Under the pieces are notes generated by a model that was not told the DNA's origin, did no database searches, and worked only from the letters and a program-made list of their open reading frames with translations. This document shows, piece by piece, positions 9,669 through 18,340 of a stretch of 64,000 nucleotides of DNA; positions within the stretch are counted from its first letter, which is position 1; each line of letters opens with the position of its first letter. Origin of the DNA: Neobacillus niacini (GTDB lineage: Bacteria; Bacillota; Bacilli; Bacillales; Cytobacillaceae); NCBI RefSeq assembly GCF_023715785.1, contig NZ_JAMBOX010000001.1, positions 558,001-622,000 of the forward strand, given 5' to 3'. A program made the position numbers and the translations under genes.

Positions 9669-9701
9669 AAACTTTGTTTGTCCATAGGATAAACAAAGTT
9701 T
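9669..9701. promoter_or_regulatory. ROK-repressor operator 2
   Basis: A second copy of the dyad, with arms AAACTTTGTTTGTCC and GGATAAACAAAGTTT around ATA; 14 of 15 arm positions pair. The central GTCCATAGGAT is identical to operator 1. It overlaps the -35 box of the ROK promoter, which predicts autorepression. Confidence 0.78.
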
Positions 9702-9728
9702 GCTAAAATCTTTTTTTCGCCTTATAAT
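9700..9728 (+). promoter_or_regulatory. Predicted promoter of the ROK regulator
   Basis: TTGCTA (9700-9705) and TATAAT (9723-9728) are 17 bases apart. The -35 hexamer is inside the edge of operator 2. The start codon follows 54 bases further on. Confidence 0.65.
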
Positions 9729-9782
9729 GTGAGCAAGTATACAAGAAAACAGCGCACTAGAATAGGGTAAGAAGGTGAAAAA

Positions 9783-10982
9783 ATGGCGGTAACGGGTGAT
9801 CAATTCCTCGTAAAAGAAATAAATAAAACCGTAGTTTTAGAGGCTATTAGACGGCACGCTCCTATTTCAAGAGCCGATGTGTGCAAAATCACCGGCCTCA
9901 ATAAAGGAACGGTTTCCAACCTTGTCAATGAATTGCTAGATAGTCACTTCGTATATGAAACAGGTCCAGGTGAATCAAGCGGCGGCCGGAAACCTGTCAT
10001 CCTGATGTTTAATAACTGGGCCGGATTTGCCATTGGCGTCAACCTGAAGGTCGACCTCATTTCCGCAGTGCTAACGGACCTGCAAGGAAATATTATCGAG
10101 CGCAATGAAACGCCGCTTCTGACAAACTCTCAAAGTGATATTTATCAGAAGTTAAAACAATCCATCGAAGGCCTTATGGCAAAAACAAGTGAAAGCCCTT
10201 ATGGAGTAGTCGGGATTGGCATTGGATTTCCAGGTACCATCGATGATGAAGGAAATGTACTTATTGCACCAACGCTAAAGTGGAAAAATGTCCCGCTGCA
10301 AACGATGCTGGAACGCGACTTTTCGATTCCGATTATCATCTACAATGAAGCGCGGGTCGGAGCACAGGGAGAGACGGAATTCGGCTTAGGCAAAAACTCG
10401 GCGAATATGCTTTATATTAGTATCGATAATGGAATCGGAACCGGGATTATGATTGACAAAGAACTGTATAAAGGGCATCTCGGATTTTCCGGTGAAGCGG
10501 GACACACAACCTTCGATATTAACGGGGAGCCTTGTGAATGTGGCAATGTCGGGTGCTGGCAACATTACGCCTCCGTCAGGCCCCTGTTAAAGCAGGCTTT
10601 ACTGCTCGAAGATATGAAAGAGCAGCTGCTGCGGGCCGGAAAATCACAGCCAGATATGGAGCTGCTCGTCCAGCTGGCAGAAGAGGGACATATGGGAGTC
10701 CGCCAGCTTTTTTCAACGATTGGCACCAATATTGGCATCGGCATCAGCAATCTAGTCCGGATTCTCAATCCGGAGCTAGTCATTATCGGAGGATTGATGG
10801 CAGTAGCTGAACGATGGCTGATCGATTCGATTACCGAGACGGTAAAGCAGCGGGCTAGTCTTTATTATGAACATGAACTCGAGATCCGCTTTTCTCAGCT
10901 TGGGAGCGATGCTACGGTATTAGGGGCAGCCTCCCTTGCTATTTCGCAGTTATTTAAAAAGACACGTGTTACCGTGAATTAA
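9783..10982 (+). CDS. ROK-family (XylR-like) transcriptional repressor
   Basis: A 399-residue protein with an N-terminal MarR-like winged helix-turn-helix (residues about 15-65, ISRADVCKITGLNKGTVSNLVNEL) and a ROK sugar-kinase-like domain. The zinc/ROK signature lies at GEAGHTTFDINGEPCECGNVGCWQ (residues about 238-261). Regulators of this type bind DNA until a sugar or sugar derivative enters the kinase-like domain. The ATG at 9783 follows AAGAAGG. Two matching palindromes lie upstream, one over its own promoter. It is divergent from the sugar-acid operon and 116 bp upstream of a xylulokinase gene, so it probably controls both. The XylR label fits the sequence type, but no xylose isomerase gene is present here. 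Confidence 0.88.
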   Translation: MAVTGDQFLVKEINKTVVLEAIRRHAPISRADVCKITGLNKGTVSNLVNELLDSHFVYETGPGESSGGRKPVILMFNNWAGFAIGVNLKVDLISAVLTDLQGNIIERNETPLLTNSQSDIYQKLKQSIEGLMAKTSESPYGVVGIGIGFPGTIDDEGNVLIAPTLKWKNVPLQTMLERDFSIPIIIYNEARVGAQGETEFGLGKNSANMLYISIDNGIGTGIMIDKELYKGHLGFSGEAGHTTFDINGEPCECGNVGCWQHYASVRPLLKQALLLEDMKEQLLRAGKSQPDMELLVQLAEEGHMGVRQLFSTIGTNIGIGISNLVRILNPELVIIGGLMAVAERWLIDSITETVKQRASLYYEHELEIRFSQLGSDATVLGAASLAISQLFKKTRVTVN

Positions 10983-11098
10983 TCGGTTTATATTTTGGGG
11001 AGAAGATCGGGTTTTCTCGGAGACTCCTCTGTATCCGAGCTCGCCCGGCGGTGCGGCGCCGTACACTCATCCCCTCTTTGGAATGGAGGCGGATCACA

Positions 11099-12592
11099 AT
11101 GAAATACGTAATGGGAATCGATTTGGGAACTGGCAGTGTGAAGGCCATCCTGGTTAATCAAACTGGCAGAATTATGGGAGAAAGCTCATGCGCTTATCCC
11201 ATAATTCAAAAAAAATCAGGCTATAATGAACAAGATCCCGAACTATGGGTCACTCAGACAATCGCAGCAATGAAAGAACTGATACAGAAATGCAATGTTC
11301 ACGGGACAGATGTGGAAGGGATTAGTTTTTCCGGTCAAATGCACGGGCTTGTTCTGCTTGATCAACACCGCCGGGCCCTTCGCAATGCGATTTTATGGAA
11401 TGATACCCGAACGACTGAGCAGTGCCACCAAATCCAGCAAGCGCTGGGCGGCCGGCTCTTGGGCATTACAAGAAATTCGGCGCTGGAGGGCTTTACCTTG
11501 CCAAAATTATTATGGGTGAAGCAGCATGAACCGGAAATTTTTCAGCAGTCAGACGTTTTTCTCCTGCCTAAGGATTATGTCCGCTACCGCTTGACCGGTC
11601 AGCTGGCCATCGATTATTCAGATGGTGCCGGGACGCTGTTAATGGATGTGGCCAACAAGACATGGAGCAAGGAACTATTGCAAACCTTTGACATCCCGGA
11701 ACATCTTTGTCCTCCTTTGATGGAATCAACCGGATTGGCGGGCGGACTCCTTCCCGAAATGGCCAATAAATGCGGGCTTTCACCGGAGGTCAAAGTCTTT
11801 GCCGGAGGGGCCGATAATGCCTGCGGCGCTGTGGGGGCAGGCATTCTGTCACCAGAAGGAACATTGTGCAGCATCGGCACATCGGGCGTGATTCTTTCCT
11901 ATGAGGAAAACAGAAATGTCGATTATAAAGGGCAGCTGCACTTTTTTAATCACAGCCAGCCTGACGCTTTTTATGCCATGGGTGTGACCCTTGCCGCGGG
12001 GCATAGTCTTACTTGGTATAAAAACACCTTTGCCAAAGAGCAAACCTTTGAACAATTACTGGCGCCGATTGAGGAAATCCCTGCCGGGGCGGGCGGTTTG
12101 TTATTTACTCCCTACATAACCGGAGAACGGACTCCACATGCTGATTCCACCATCCGCGGAAGCTTTATTGGCATGGACAGCGCTCATACACAGGCCCATT
12201 TCACCCGTGCAGTAATTGAAGGGATTACCTTTTCGCTGCGAGAATCACTGGAGCTGCTCCGCAATACCGGCAAATCGATTCATACCATTGTCTCGATTGG
12301 CGGCGGCGCCAAGAATGACACCTGGCTGCAAATCCAGGCCGATCTCTTTGGAGCCGAAATTGTACAGCTTGAAAGTGAACAAGGTCCAGCACTCGGCGCG
12401 GCTATGATTGCCGCAGTGGGCTGCAACTGGTTCTCCTCACTGGAAGAATGCGCCCGCACATTTATTCATAAGGGAACACCCTACCAGCCAAACAGCCGAC
12501 AAACGAACATATATAACGACCTCTTTGAGCAATACCAAAGTATCTACCGCCAGACACACGAACTCAATCAGAACCTGGCAAAGTTTAGATGA
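11099..12592 (+). CDS. xylB: Xylulokinase (FGGY family)
   Basis: A 497-residue FGGY carbohydrate kinase. The ATP motif GIDLGTGSVKAILV is at the N-terminus. The xylulokinase hallmark GISFSGQMHGLVLLD near residue 78 and the C-terminal SIGGGAKNDTWLQIQADLFG segment near residue 400 support D-xylulose as substrate. The ATG at 11099 has GGAGG eight bases upstream; 16 upstream in-frame codons were rejected. It follows the ROK regulator on the same strand and ends at a strong terminator. Some XylB homologues phosphorylate other ketoses, so a ketose produced by the two isomerases of the divergent operon is an alternative substrate. Confidence 0.9.
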   Translation: MKYVMGIDLGTGSVKAILVNQTGRIMGESSCAYPIIQKKSGYNEQDPELWVTQTIAAMKELIQKCNVHGTDVEGISFSGQMHGLVLLDQHRRALRNAILWNDTRTTEQCHQIQQALGGRLLGITRNSALEGFTLPKLLWVKQHEPEIFQQSDVFLLPKDYVRYRLTGQLAIDYSDGAGTLLMDVANKTWSKELLQTFDIPEHLCPPLMESTGLAGGLLPEMANKCGLSPEVKVFAGGADNACGAVGAGILSPEGTLCSIGTSGVILSYEENRNVDYKGQLHFFNHSQPDAFYAMGVTLAAGHSLTWYKNTFAKEQTFEQLLAPIEEIPAGAGGLLFTPYITGERTPHADSTIRGSFIGMDSAHTQAHFTRAVIEGITFSLRESLELLRNTGKSIHTIVSIGGGAKNDTWLQIQADLFGAEIVQLESEQGPALGAAMIAAVGCNWFSSLEECARTFIHKGTPYQPNSRQTNIYNDLFEQYQSIYRQTHELNQNLAKFR

Positions 12593-12611
12593 GCGAATTA
12601 CCATAATGCAC

Positions 12612-12650
12612 AAGGCCCAACTAGCTTCCATTCGCTAGTTGGGCCTTTTT
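12612..12650 (+). terminator. Rho-independent terminator of xylB
   Basis: A perfect 14-bp stem (AAGGCCCAACTAGC with GCTAGTTGGGCCTT) has an 8-base loop and runs into five T residues, 20 bases after the xylB stop. Confidence 0.93.
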
Positions 12651-12829
12651 ACGTGGCAAGCGCGATCCGTGGTGTTGACAGTTTTCCCCTGTCGCGTACT
12701 CCAAACAGTATTTCCCTCTTTACAACCGACCAGTCAGTTACCCCAAACCTACAAGCAAAGGAAGCAGAGAACCTCCCCTGTTTTCCCAGACAGATTTCGA
12801 TGTTTTTCCTTAAAGTGTTTCCTTCAACC
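12651..12829. other. Non-coding stretch with REP-like motif
   Basis: No supported gene. Around 12759-12777 it carries GGAAGCAGAGAACCTCCCC, an inverse match to the GGGGACGGTTCnnnTGCTTCC-like motif also seen near 36610 and 53145. The short frames here have no ribosome sites and no family resemblance. Confidence 0.45.
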
Positions 12830-13003
12830 AAATCAATCAATCGTCTGATTAAACAGGTGTGATGCCTTGCAGCTTATGGTTTGTTGTTTTTCATGTCATA
12901 AAAAAATTGTCAACTAGACAAACGTTTGGATTAATCCATCCAAATCGTTGGCAAATCAAGGCCTTCACCCATTCGTCGGCATAAAAAATTTGCTGAATTC
13001 GCA
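12830..13003 (+). repeat. Dispersed four-box repeat, copy 1 (partial)
   Basis: Contains a degenerate first box (CAATCGTCTGATT at 12838) and a perfect second box CAAACGTTTG at 12919, 81 bases apart. The ATAAAAAAATTGTC before the second box and the downstream run to TTTGCTGAATTC match the other copies. It lies between xylB and the convergent TRAP operon. Boxes 3 and 4 are absent. Confidence 0.7.
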
Positions 13004-13021
13004 AATAAAGGCAGCGCTAAT

Positions 13022-13050
13022 AAAAAAGGAGAAGTGCGCGAACACTTCTC
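13022..13050 (-). terminator. Terminator of the TRAP transporter operon
   Basis: GAGAAGTG and CACTTCTC (13029-13036 and 13043-13050) form an 8-bp stem. On the minus strand the stem is followed by CCTTTTTTA, as expected for termination downstream of dctM. An almost identical hairpin occurs at 36492-36515. Confidence 0.8.
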
Positions 13051-13089
13051 GCAGCAGCCGCTTCCACTCAGGCTGACGGCTGTCCAGGT

Positions 13090-14373
13090 TTAATTCCCAC
13101 CTACCCAAAACATCGATAATGACGGGAAGTAGGTAATAATTAAGAGGTCAACGACCATGACGACGATGAAGGGGATAACCGATCGGACCAGTTTTTCATA
13201 GGAAACATCGGCGATTCCTTTTACGACGAAGAGGTCTAATCCTACCGGCGGTGTGATCAGTCCGATGGATAAATTGACGACCATGATGAGCCCAAAGAAG
13301 ACCGGATCGATGCCTGCTGCTAGTGCAATGGGCAGCAAGAGTGGTGTCAATATGGTGATCGCAGCAGATGCATTTAGGAAGCAGCCCGCGATAAAGAAGA
13401 TCACTGTGAACATCAGCAGGATGAAATAACGATTATCAGATAAGCCCGTTACTAGGTTAACAAGCAGCTTTGGAATCTGTTCGGCAGTCAGCAGCCAGCC
13501 AAATAGGTTGGCAGCGGCAATAATAAAGACTACCATCCCCGTCATTTTTCCTGCTTTAATAAACGCCTCAGGGATATCCTTCCAATCCATATCCTTATAA
13601 ACAAATTTATTGATAATGAACGCATAGGCGGCAGCGACTGCACCTGCCTCCGTCGGAGTAAAAATACCGCCCCTTATTCCAAAGATGATGATTAATGGAA
13701 GAATTAGGGCCAATATGCCTTCAAAGAAGGTCTTTTTAAAAGAGGAGAATTCAAACTTCGTATTCTCCTGAGAATAGTTGTTCTTTTTTGTAAGCCAATA
13801 GTTTAGCATCATAATCGACAAACCAATTAAGATCCCTGGGACAATCCCAGCCGTAAACAAATCACCAATCGAAACGCCTGCGGTTACCCCGTAAACAATC
13901 ATGGGAATGGATGGCGGAATGACGACGGCGATGGTTCCTGCACTCGCTACCGTAGCAGCAGCAAATCCTTTATCATACCCTTTTTTCTCCATCATCGGGA
14001 TCATCATCTTACCAACAGCAGCCGTATCGGCGGCACCTGATCCAGAAATTCCCGCAAAGAACATACTGGTCAGCGTCGACACCTGCGCTAAACCGGCACG
14101 CAGCCAGCCAACCGATGCAAAAGCAAATCCTGCAATCCTTTGTCCCATACTGCCAGACATCATAAATTCGCCTGTCAGCATGAAGAAGGGAATGGCTAGA
14201 AGTGGAAAAGAATCTACAGAGGTTATTAATCTTTGAGGAACGACTTCTAATGGAACATAATAGATGCTAGTTAAAAAGCCGGAAATGGATGCTAATATTA
14301 AAGAAATCGCTATGGGAACACCCAGAAACATTAATAAAAACAATATAACCAGGACAACAATCGCTACTGTCAT
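13090..14373 (-). CDS. dctM: TRAP transporter large permease DctM
   Basis: A 427-residue permease with about 12 hydrophobic segments. The family signatures GIVPGILIGLSIM, TPTEAGAVAAAYAF near residue 240 and INPxx-like NLSIGLITPPVGLDLF near residue 365 are clear. It moves a carboxylate with Na+ together with DctQ and the receptor DctP. The ATG at 14371-14373 follows AAGGAGGAAG. It is the last gene of dctP-dctQ-dctM. The neighbouring sulfolactate genes and the shared operator make 3-sulfolactate the likely cargo, which is an inference. Confidence 0.93.
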   Translation of the reverse strand: MTVAIVVLVILFLLMFLGVPIAISLILASISGFLTSIYYVPLEVVPQRLITSVDSFPLLAIPFFMLTGEFMMSGSMGQRIAGFAFASVGWLRAGLAQVSTLTSMFFAGISGSGAADTAAVGKMMIPMMEKKGYDKGFAAATVASAGTIAVVIPPSIPMIVYGVTAGVSIGDLFTAGIVPGILIGLSIMMLNYWLTKKNNYSQENTKFEFSSFKKTFFEGILALILPLIIIFGIRGGIFTPTEAGAVAAAYAFIINKFVYKDMDWKDIPEAFIKAGKMTGMVVFIIAAANLFGWLLTAEQIPKLLVNLVTGLSDNRYFILLMFTVIFFIAGCFLNASAAITILTPLLLPIALAAGIDPVFFGLIMVVNLSIGLITPPVGLDLFVVKGIADVSYEKLVRSVIPFIVVMVVDLLIITYFPSLSMFWVGGN

Positions 14374-14389
14374 TCATCTTCCTCCTTCT

Positions 14390-14968
14390 TTAAAATAGTG
14401 GGGGATTCTCTTTTGCCAATTCTACCTGAACCATCTCATCCTTTTTCTCTACTCCAGATACCAAATGAAGTATGGCAACAAAAGAATGAAGAAGACAGAT
14501 AAGCGAACAGACGAGAACGGATCCATAAATCAGAGTCATATTCAGTCCCATCGAAGGGGATATTTGCTGACTGGTAAACTTCAAGATTCCCCAGCCATAA
14601 ATAATCAAAAATAAAAATACAGCGGAGTTGATCAATTCAATGAGGACTTGCAGCTTACCTTTTAATTTTTCGGGCAAATAATGAAGTAATATTTCCACCT
14701 GGGCATGTTCCTTGCTCTTATAGACAATTCCGATTCCTAAAAAGACAATCCAGACAAACATGTAACGAATCAGTTCTTCTGCCCAGCTTAAATTAAATAC
14801 GGAAAAGTCAACCATTGGAAGCAGCTTTTGCACGATGGAACTTTGTAACACGAACCGGGAAAATACTTGATAAACAGCAGCCACGAAAGCAATAACGAAA
14901 AAGACAATTAACAGAAATTTACTGGCTTTATTCACTTTATGACTCAGTTCTGCCATAAACCCTTTCAT
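14390..14968 (-). CDS. dctQ: TRAP transporter small permease DctQ
   Basis: A 192-residue membrane protein with four transmembrane segments (about 17-40, 57-78, 95-115 and 135-158). The DctQ hallmark SWAEELIRYMFVWIVFLG is near residue 60 and KEHAQVEILLHYLP follows. I chose the ATG at 14966-14968 because GGAGGTG lies just upstream; the earlier GTG overlaps that site. It is coupled closely to dctP (19 bp) and dctM (16 bp). Confidence 0.92.
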   Translation of the reverse strand: MKGFMAELSHKVNKASKFLLIVFFVIAFVAAVYQVFSRFVLQSSIVQKLLPMVDFSVFNLSWAEELIRYMFVWIVFLGIGIVYKSKEHAQVEILLHYLPEKLKGKLQVLIELINSAVFLFLIIYGWGILKFTSQQISPSMGLNMTLIYGSVLVCSLICLLHSFVAILHLVSGVEKKDEMVQVELAKENPPLF

Positions 14969-14987
14969 TGAATGCACCTCCACATGC

Positions 14988-15998
14988 CTATTTTAAGCTT
15001 TCTATTTTTTCCAGCAGGTCTTTTCCAATGGAGCCTTCAAACTCTTTGTATACAGGTTTCACCGCTTCTCTAAAGGAATCTAAGTCGGGGGTTTCCTCTA
15101 TTTGCATATCAGTATTTCGCAGGTCTTCAAGCAGCGTTTTTTCATCCTCTAAGGCTGCCTTTCTTTCATATTGAATCGCTTCTTTGGAAGCTTTTGTGAT
15201 CACCTTTTGCAAATCCTTTGGCAGTGTGTCGTAGGTTGTTTTACTCATAATAAAAACAGCTGCGTCATAATTGTGGGCGGTTAACGTCAAATACTTTTGA
15301 ACTTCATTAAATTTATTCAAGTAAATCTGCGCAAGCGGGTTTTCCTGGCCATCCACCACATGCTGCTCGAGCGCTGTATAAAGTTCCCCAAACGGTACAG
15401 GGACAGGAGTTGATTTCAGTGATTTAACAAACGAAATATAAGGTGGAGATTCCTGGACCCTAATTTTCATGCTTGCTGCATCTTTAGCTGTTTTAATCGG
15501 CCTTACATTATTGGTCATATGTCTCCAGCCGTTTTCCATAAAACCTAAATTCATTAGCCCCCGATTGGCCAAATCGGCACCGAGCTCCTCACCTATTTCT
15601 CCATCGAGAACCCTAAATGCATGCTCACGGCTTTCAAATAAATAGGGTAAATTCAATACATTAAATTTCGGAGCAAAATTAGTCACAGGAGCAACAGAAC
15701 CAATGTGAAAATGAATCGAGCCAATTTGGGCTCCCTCAATCTGGTCCCTCCCGTTGCCTAACTGACTGCTAGGGAAAATATCAATTCTAATCCTCCCTTT
15801 TGATTCCTTCTCCACAAACTCTTTAAATTTTAACGCTCCCTTATGATAAGGATGAGTTTCAGTCTGCAAATGTCCGAGCCTTAAAACATACTCTGCATCA
15901 GATCCTTTACTTGTTGCCTTACTGGAGGTGCTGGAACAGCCGGTAATCATGAATAAACAAGTGAACACGATAAGAGTGAAGACAGAAGTTCGTTTCAT
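14988..15998 (-). CDS. dctP: TRAP transporter substrate-binding lipoprotein DctP
   Basis: A 336-residue DctP-family receptor. The signal peptide ends in the lipobox ITGC near residue 21, so the protein is anchored outside the membrane. The core shows LRLGHLQTETHPYHKGALKF, DIFPSSQLGNGRDQIEGAQ and the carboxylate-binding region MKIRVQESPPYISFVKSL near residue 160, with Arg as the usual ligand for the substrate carboxylate. It is the first gene of the operon. A 19-bp operator and promoter lie 86-140 bp upstream, matching those of the sulfolactate genes. Confidence 0.93.
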   Translation of the reverse strand: MKRTSVFTLIVFTCLFMITGCSSTSSKATSKGSDAEYVLRLGHLQTETHPYHKGALKFKEFVEKESKGRIRIDIFPSSQLGNGRDQIEGAQIGSIHFHIGSVAPVTNFAPKFNVLNLPYLFESREHAFRVLDGEIGEELGADLANRGLMNLGFMENGWRHMTNNVRPIKTAKDAASMKIRVQESPPYISFVKSLKSTPVPVPFGELYTALEQHVVDGQENPLAQIYLNKFNEVQKYLTLTAHNYDAAVFIMSKTTYDTLPKDLQKVITKASKEAIQYERKAALEDEKTLLEDLRNTDMQIEETPDLDSFREAVKPVYKEFEGSIGKDLLEKIESLK

Positions 15999-16083
15999 TA
16001 TCTAACCTCCCTATCATTTTGTAAGCCTTTTCATCTTTCTTAAAAATTAACTGTTAATAGTATGTACTCCTCCCCCCCTATTA

Positions 16084-16102
16084 TGGTTCAGTCACCCAAC
16101 CA
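16084..16102. promoter_or_regulatory. GntR operator 1 (dctP promoter)
   Basis: TGGTTCAGTCACCCAACCA is an inverted repeat found four times in this 5-kb cluster (also at 16205, 19863 and 20930), always next to a promoter. Here it lies just after the predicted dctP -10 box, so binding would block initiation or early elongation. Confidence 0.85.
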
Positions 16103-16110
16103 CTAGTTTA

Positions 16111-16138
16111 ATTATATTTCAATTTTCACAAAAATCAA
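16111..16138 (-). promoter_or_regulatory. Predicted promoter of dctPQM
   Basis: On the minus strand TTGATT (16133-16138) and TATAAT (16111-16116) are 16 bases apart, followed after eight bases by operator 1. Confidence 0.65.
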
Positions 16139-16204
16139 ATATTTTTTCTATAAAAAAAATATTAATTGCTTGATAACAGTTAAAATGGTTTAATAAAAGT
16201 AATA

Positions 16205-16223
16205 TGGTTGGGTCACTGAACCA
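16205..16223. promoter_or_regulatory. GntR operator 2 (gntR promoter)
   Basis: TGGTTGGGTCACTGAACCA differs from the reverse complement of operator 1 at one central base. It covers the candidate -35 (TTGGGT, 16208) of a promoter whose TATAAT is at 16232 with an 18-base spacer, suggesting autoregulation of the gene at 16362. Confidence 0.83.
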
Positions 16224-16361
16224 ATAAATCTTATAATAGTGATAAAGCCCATTTACATTCAATTTACACAATGTTTAAATAAGGTTGAGAACTAGTATAA
16301 ATGTACTATATTTATAAAAATATAAGGTGCGCTTCAATTTTTCGAGAGGGGAAGTAATTAA

Positions 16362-17066
16362 GTGGAAATTAGCAGAAAAGGGATTTCTGAACAGGTAGCA
16401 GACAGTATTAAGAAAAAAATCCAGGCCGGAGTTTACCAAGTTGGGGAAAGAATCCCAGGAGAAAGAGAGATGGGGATCGAACTTTCCGTAAGCAGGAATA
16501 CGGTGAGAGAGGCCTACAAAATTCTCGAAGCCTATGGATACTTACAAGTGAAGCACGGTACCGGCGTTTTTGTTGCATCACCCGAACATCAAATTCAAAA
16601 GGTGACAGAAGCACTTTTTGTCTCCACTGAACACATAAAGGACTTTTTCTCTGTCCGCAAAATTCTCGAAGAATGGACAGTAAAGTGGGCAATAGAAAAC
16701 TCAAACGAAGACCAATTTACCGAGTTAGAACAAATTGTGAATGAAGCAAATGAAATGGTCAAAGAAAAGATCGATTATAAAAAGCTGGGAGAGCTGGACC
16801 ATAAATTTCATATCACCATCGCAAAAAACTCAAATAATGTGGTCTTAAACGGGATTATGAATTATTTAATTGACTTATTGTCTGAGTCACGAAATAAATC
16901 CATTCAAATCCCCGGCCGGGCCTTACAATCTGTTCAAGAACATACGCAAATTTTACAAGCAATCAAACAAAAAAATTCAGAGTTAGCGCAGCAATGTATG
17001 AAGAACCATCTAGAAAGCGTAGAGCGTTCCATTACCGAAAATGCAAATGCTTTAACTGAATCATAA
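16362..17066 (+). CDS. FadR-subfamily GntR transcriptional regulator of the sulfolactate cluster
   Basis: A 234-residue regulator with an N-terminal winged helix (residues 5-72, GERIPGEREMGIELSVSRNTVREAYKIL) and a C-terminal all-helical FCD domain that carries metal/ligand-binding Asp/His residues (ELDHKFHITIAK near 147, HTQILQAI near 190 and CMKNHLESV near 215). Such regulators respond to organic acids. The start is GTG at 16362 after GAGGGGAAG. It is divergent from dctPQM, and four identical-type operators occur at its own promoter, dctP, suyA and the SlcC-like gene, so it is the likely regulator of the whole pathway, probably sensing sulfolactate or sulfopyruvate (inference). Confidence 0.9.
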   Translation: MEISRKGISEQVADSIKKKIQAGVYQVGERIPGEREMGIELSVSRNTVREAYKILEAYGYLQVKHGTGVFVASPEHQIQKVTEALFVSTEHIKDFFSVRKILEEWTVKWAIENSNEDQFTELEQIVNEANEMVKEKIDYKKLGELDHKFHITIAKNSNNVVLNGIMNYLIDLLSESRNKSIQIPGRALQSVQEHTQILQAIKQKNSELAQQCMKNHLESVERSITENANALTES

Positions 17067-17073
17067 CCAAGAT

Positions 17074-17106
17074 GGCTGTTCTTCACGAGAGTGAGAACAG
17101 CCTTCT
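17074..17106. terminator. Terminator between convergent gntR and comC-like genes
   Basis: GGCTGTTCT-TCAC and GTG-AGAACAGCC form a 12-bp stem with one bulge and a GAGA loop, followed by TTCTT. On the minus strand an ATCTTGGTT follows, so termination is strongest for gntR. Confidence 0.75.
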
Positions 17107-17118
17107 TATAATTTGATA

Positions 17119-18186
17119 TTAGATCTTTTCTAAAGAAAGCGGCAGCGGAAACGGAACATTATACTCTTCCCCCAGCCTAATGAGTTCCTCTTCGATACTA
17201 GACGATAAGTCAATTCCTGCTGACCGGCGCTGCTCCCTGTCTCTTTTTCTTCTTTCTCCTGGATATCTGATTTCAGTCGTTCCTGGTGCTTTCGGAACCT
17301 CCTTCATCTCTGTTAACAAATGTTCCAGCGACTCAAAAAACGTGGATAGATGCATAAACTTTTCGATATCCAGCAATAAGAAGAAATGACCGACATTGGC
17401 GCCGCCCGACTCCGCTTCATCATAAATATTTTTCACATAAGGACCAAAAGCGGCTCCGGTAAGAATCCCCGTCAATATTTCCACAGCTAAAGCCAGAGCC
17501 GCCCCCTTCGCTCCACCTAATGGCAGGACAGAACCCCTTAAGGCTGCTTTTGCATCATTGGTTGGAAACCCAGCTTCGTCAATAGCCCAGCCATCAGGAA
17601 TAGGATTTCCCTGCTTGGCGGCTAAAATAATTTTTCCCCTGGCGACAATGCTGGTCGATAAATCAATGATTACCGGCTGTTCATTCCCAGTCGGAAAACC
17701 AAACGCTATCGGGTTTGTACCAAAAAAAGCATGTTTGCCTCCCCACGGAGCGATTCCTGGGGGGGAATTGGTGAATCCGATACAGGCAAGGTTTTGCTCA
17801 CAGGCAAGCTGGCAAAAATAAGCGGCTGTACCAAAATGATTGCTATTTTTAATCGCAATCGCAGTCATTCCGCTTTGTTTAGCCATTTCTGTTCCTTTTA
17901 AGATGGCCTGGTAACTCACCACATGGCCAAGACCATTATCTCCATCAACAAGTAAAACGGAGGGGGTAGTCTCGGTCAGTTTGATAGCAGGATTCACATT
18001 AATCCGCTGATCGTTGAACCGTTTGACGTAGATGGGAAGCCGGCTGATGCCATGGCTGTCAACACCTTCAAGGTTTGCCTTCACTAATGAATCAACCACG
18101 ACAATGGCATGCTCTCGGTTCATTCCCACGCTTACCAGCAGGTCTTCACAAAAAATCCTTAGATTACTTTCTCCGTAGGTTCCCAT
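17119..18186 (-). CDS. comC: Ldh2/malate-type NAD(P)-dependent dehydrogenase, candidate (R)-sulfolactate dehydrogenase
   Basis: A 355-residue member of the malate/L-lactate dehydrogenase (YlbC/MDH2) family. Visible are LEGVDSHGISRLPIYVKR near residue 45 with the catalytic His, the IKNSNHFGTAAYFCQLA segment near 110, FGTNPIAFGFPTG near 155 and LGGAKGAALALAVEILTG near 225. ComC of this family oxidises or reduces (R)-3-sulfolactate/sulfopyruvate. It lies 155 bp downstream of suyB in the same direction, and an SlcC-like dehydrogenase is encoded upstream, so together they could racemise sulfolactate. The ATG at 18184-18186 after GAGGAG was preferred to an upstream TTG. The symbol is inferred from context; another 2-oxoacid reductase is possible. 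Confidence 0.72.
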   Translation of the reverse strand: MGTYGESNLRIFCEDLLVSVGMNREHAIVVVDSLVKANLEGVDSHGISRLPIYVKRFNDQRINVNPAIKLTETTPSVLLVDGDNGLGHVVSYQAILKGTEMAKQSGMTAIAIKNSNHFGTAAYFCQLACEQNLACIGFTNSPPGIAPWGGKHAFFGTNPIAFGFPTGNEQPVIIDLSTSIVARGKIILAAKQGNPIPDGWAIDEAGFPTNDAKAALRGSVLPLGGAKGAALALAVEILTGILTGAAFGPYVKNIYDEAESGGANVGHFFLLLDIEKFMHLSTFFESLEHLLTEMKEVPKAPGTTEIRYPGERRKRDREQRRSAGIDLSSSIEEELIRLGEEYNVPFPLPLSLEKI

Positions 18187-18340
18187 TCGTAAACTCCTCA
18201 ACGTTAATTTCTACTAACCTTGTCTATTGATTTCCGATTCAATCAACAGCTGCCAAAAAGGCAATGCCGTTAACATAGACTATAAAAATCATCTCAAAAA
18301 GGGAACTCCCTACGCATAGCTATGTGTAGGGAGAAGAGAG

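Noticed and set aside
9585..9803. 72-residue minus-strand frame between the operon and the ROK gene
   Set aside because: It covers both operators and the ROK start, has no ribosome site and no family resemblance.
9783..12592. A xylose utilisation operon
   Set aside because: Regulator and kinase look like XylR and XylB, but xylose isomerase and a xylose transporter are absent and the operators face a sugar-acid operon.
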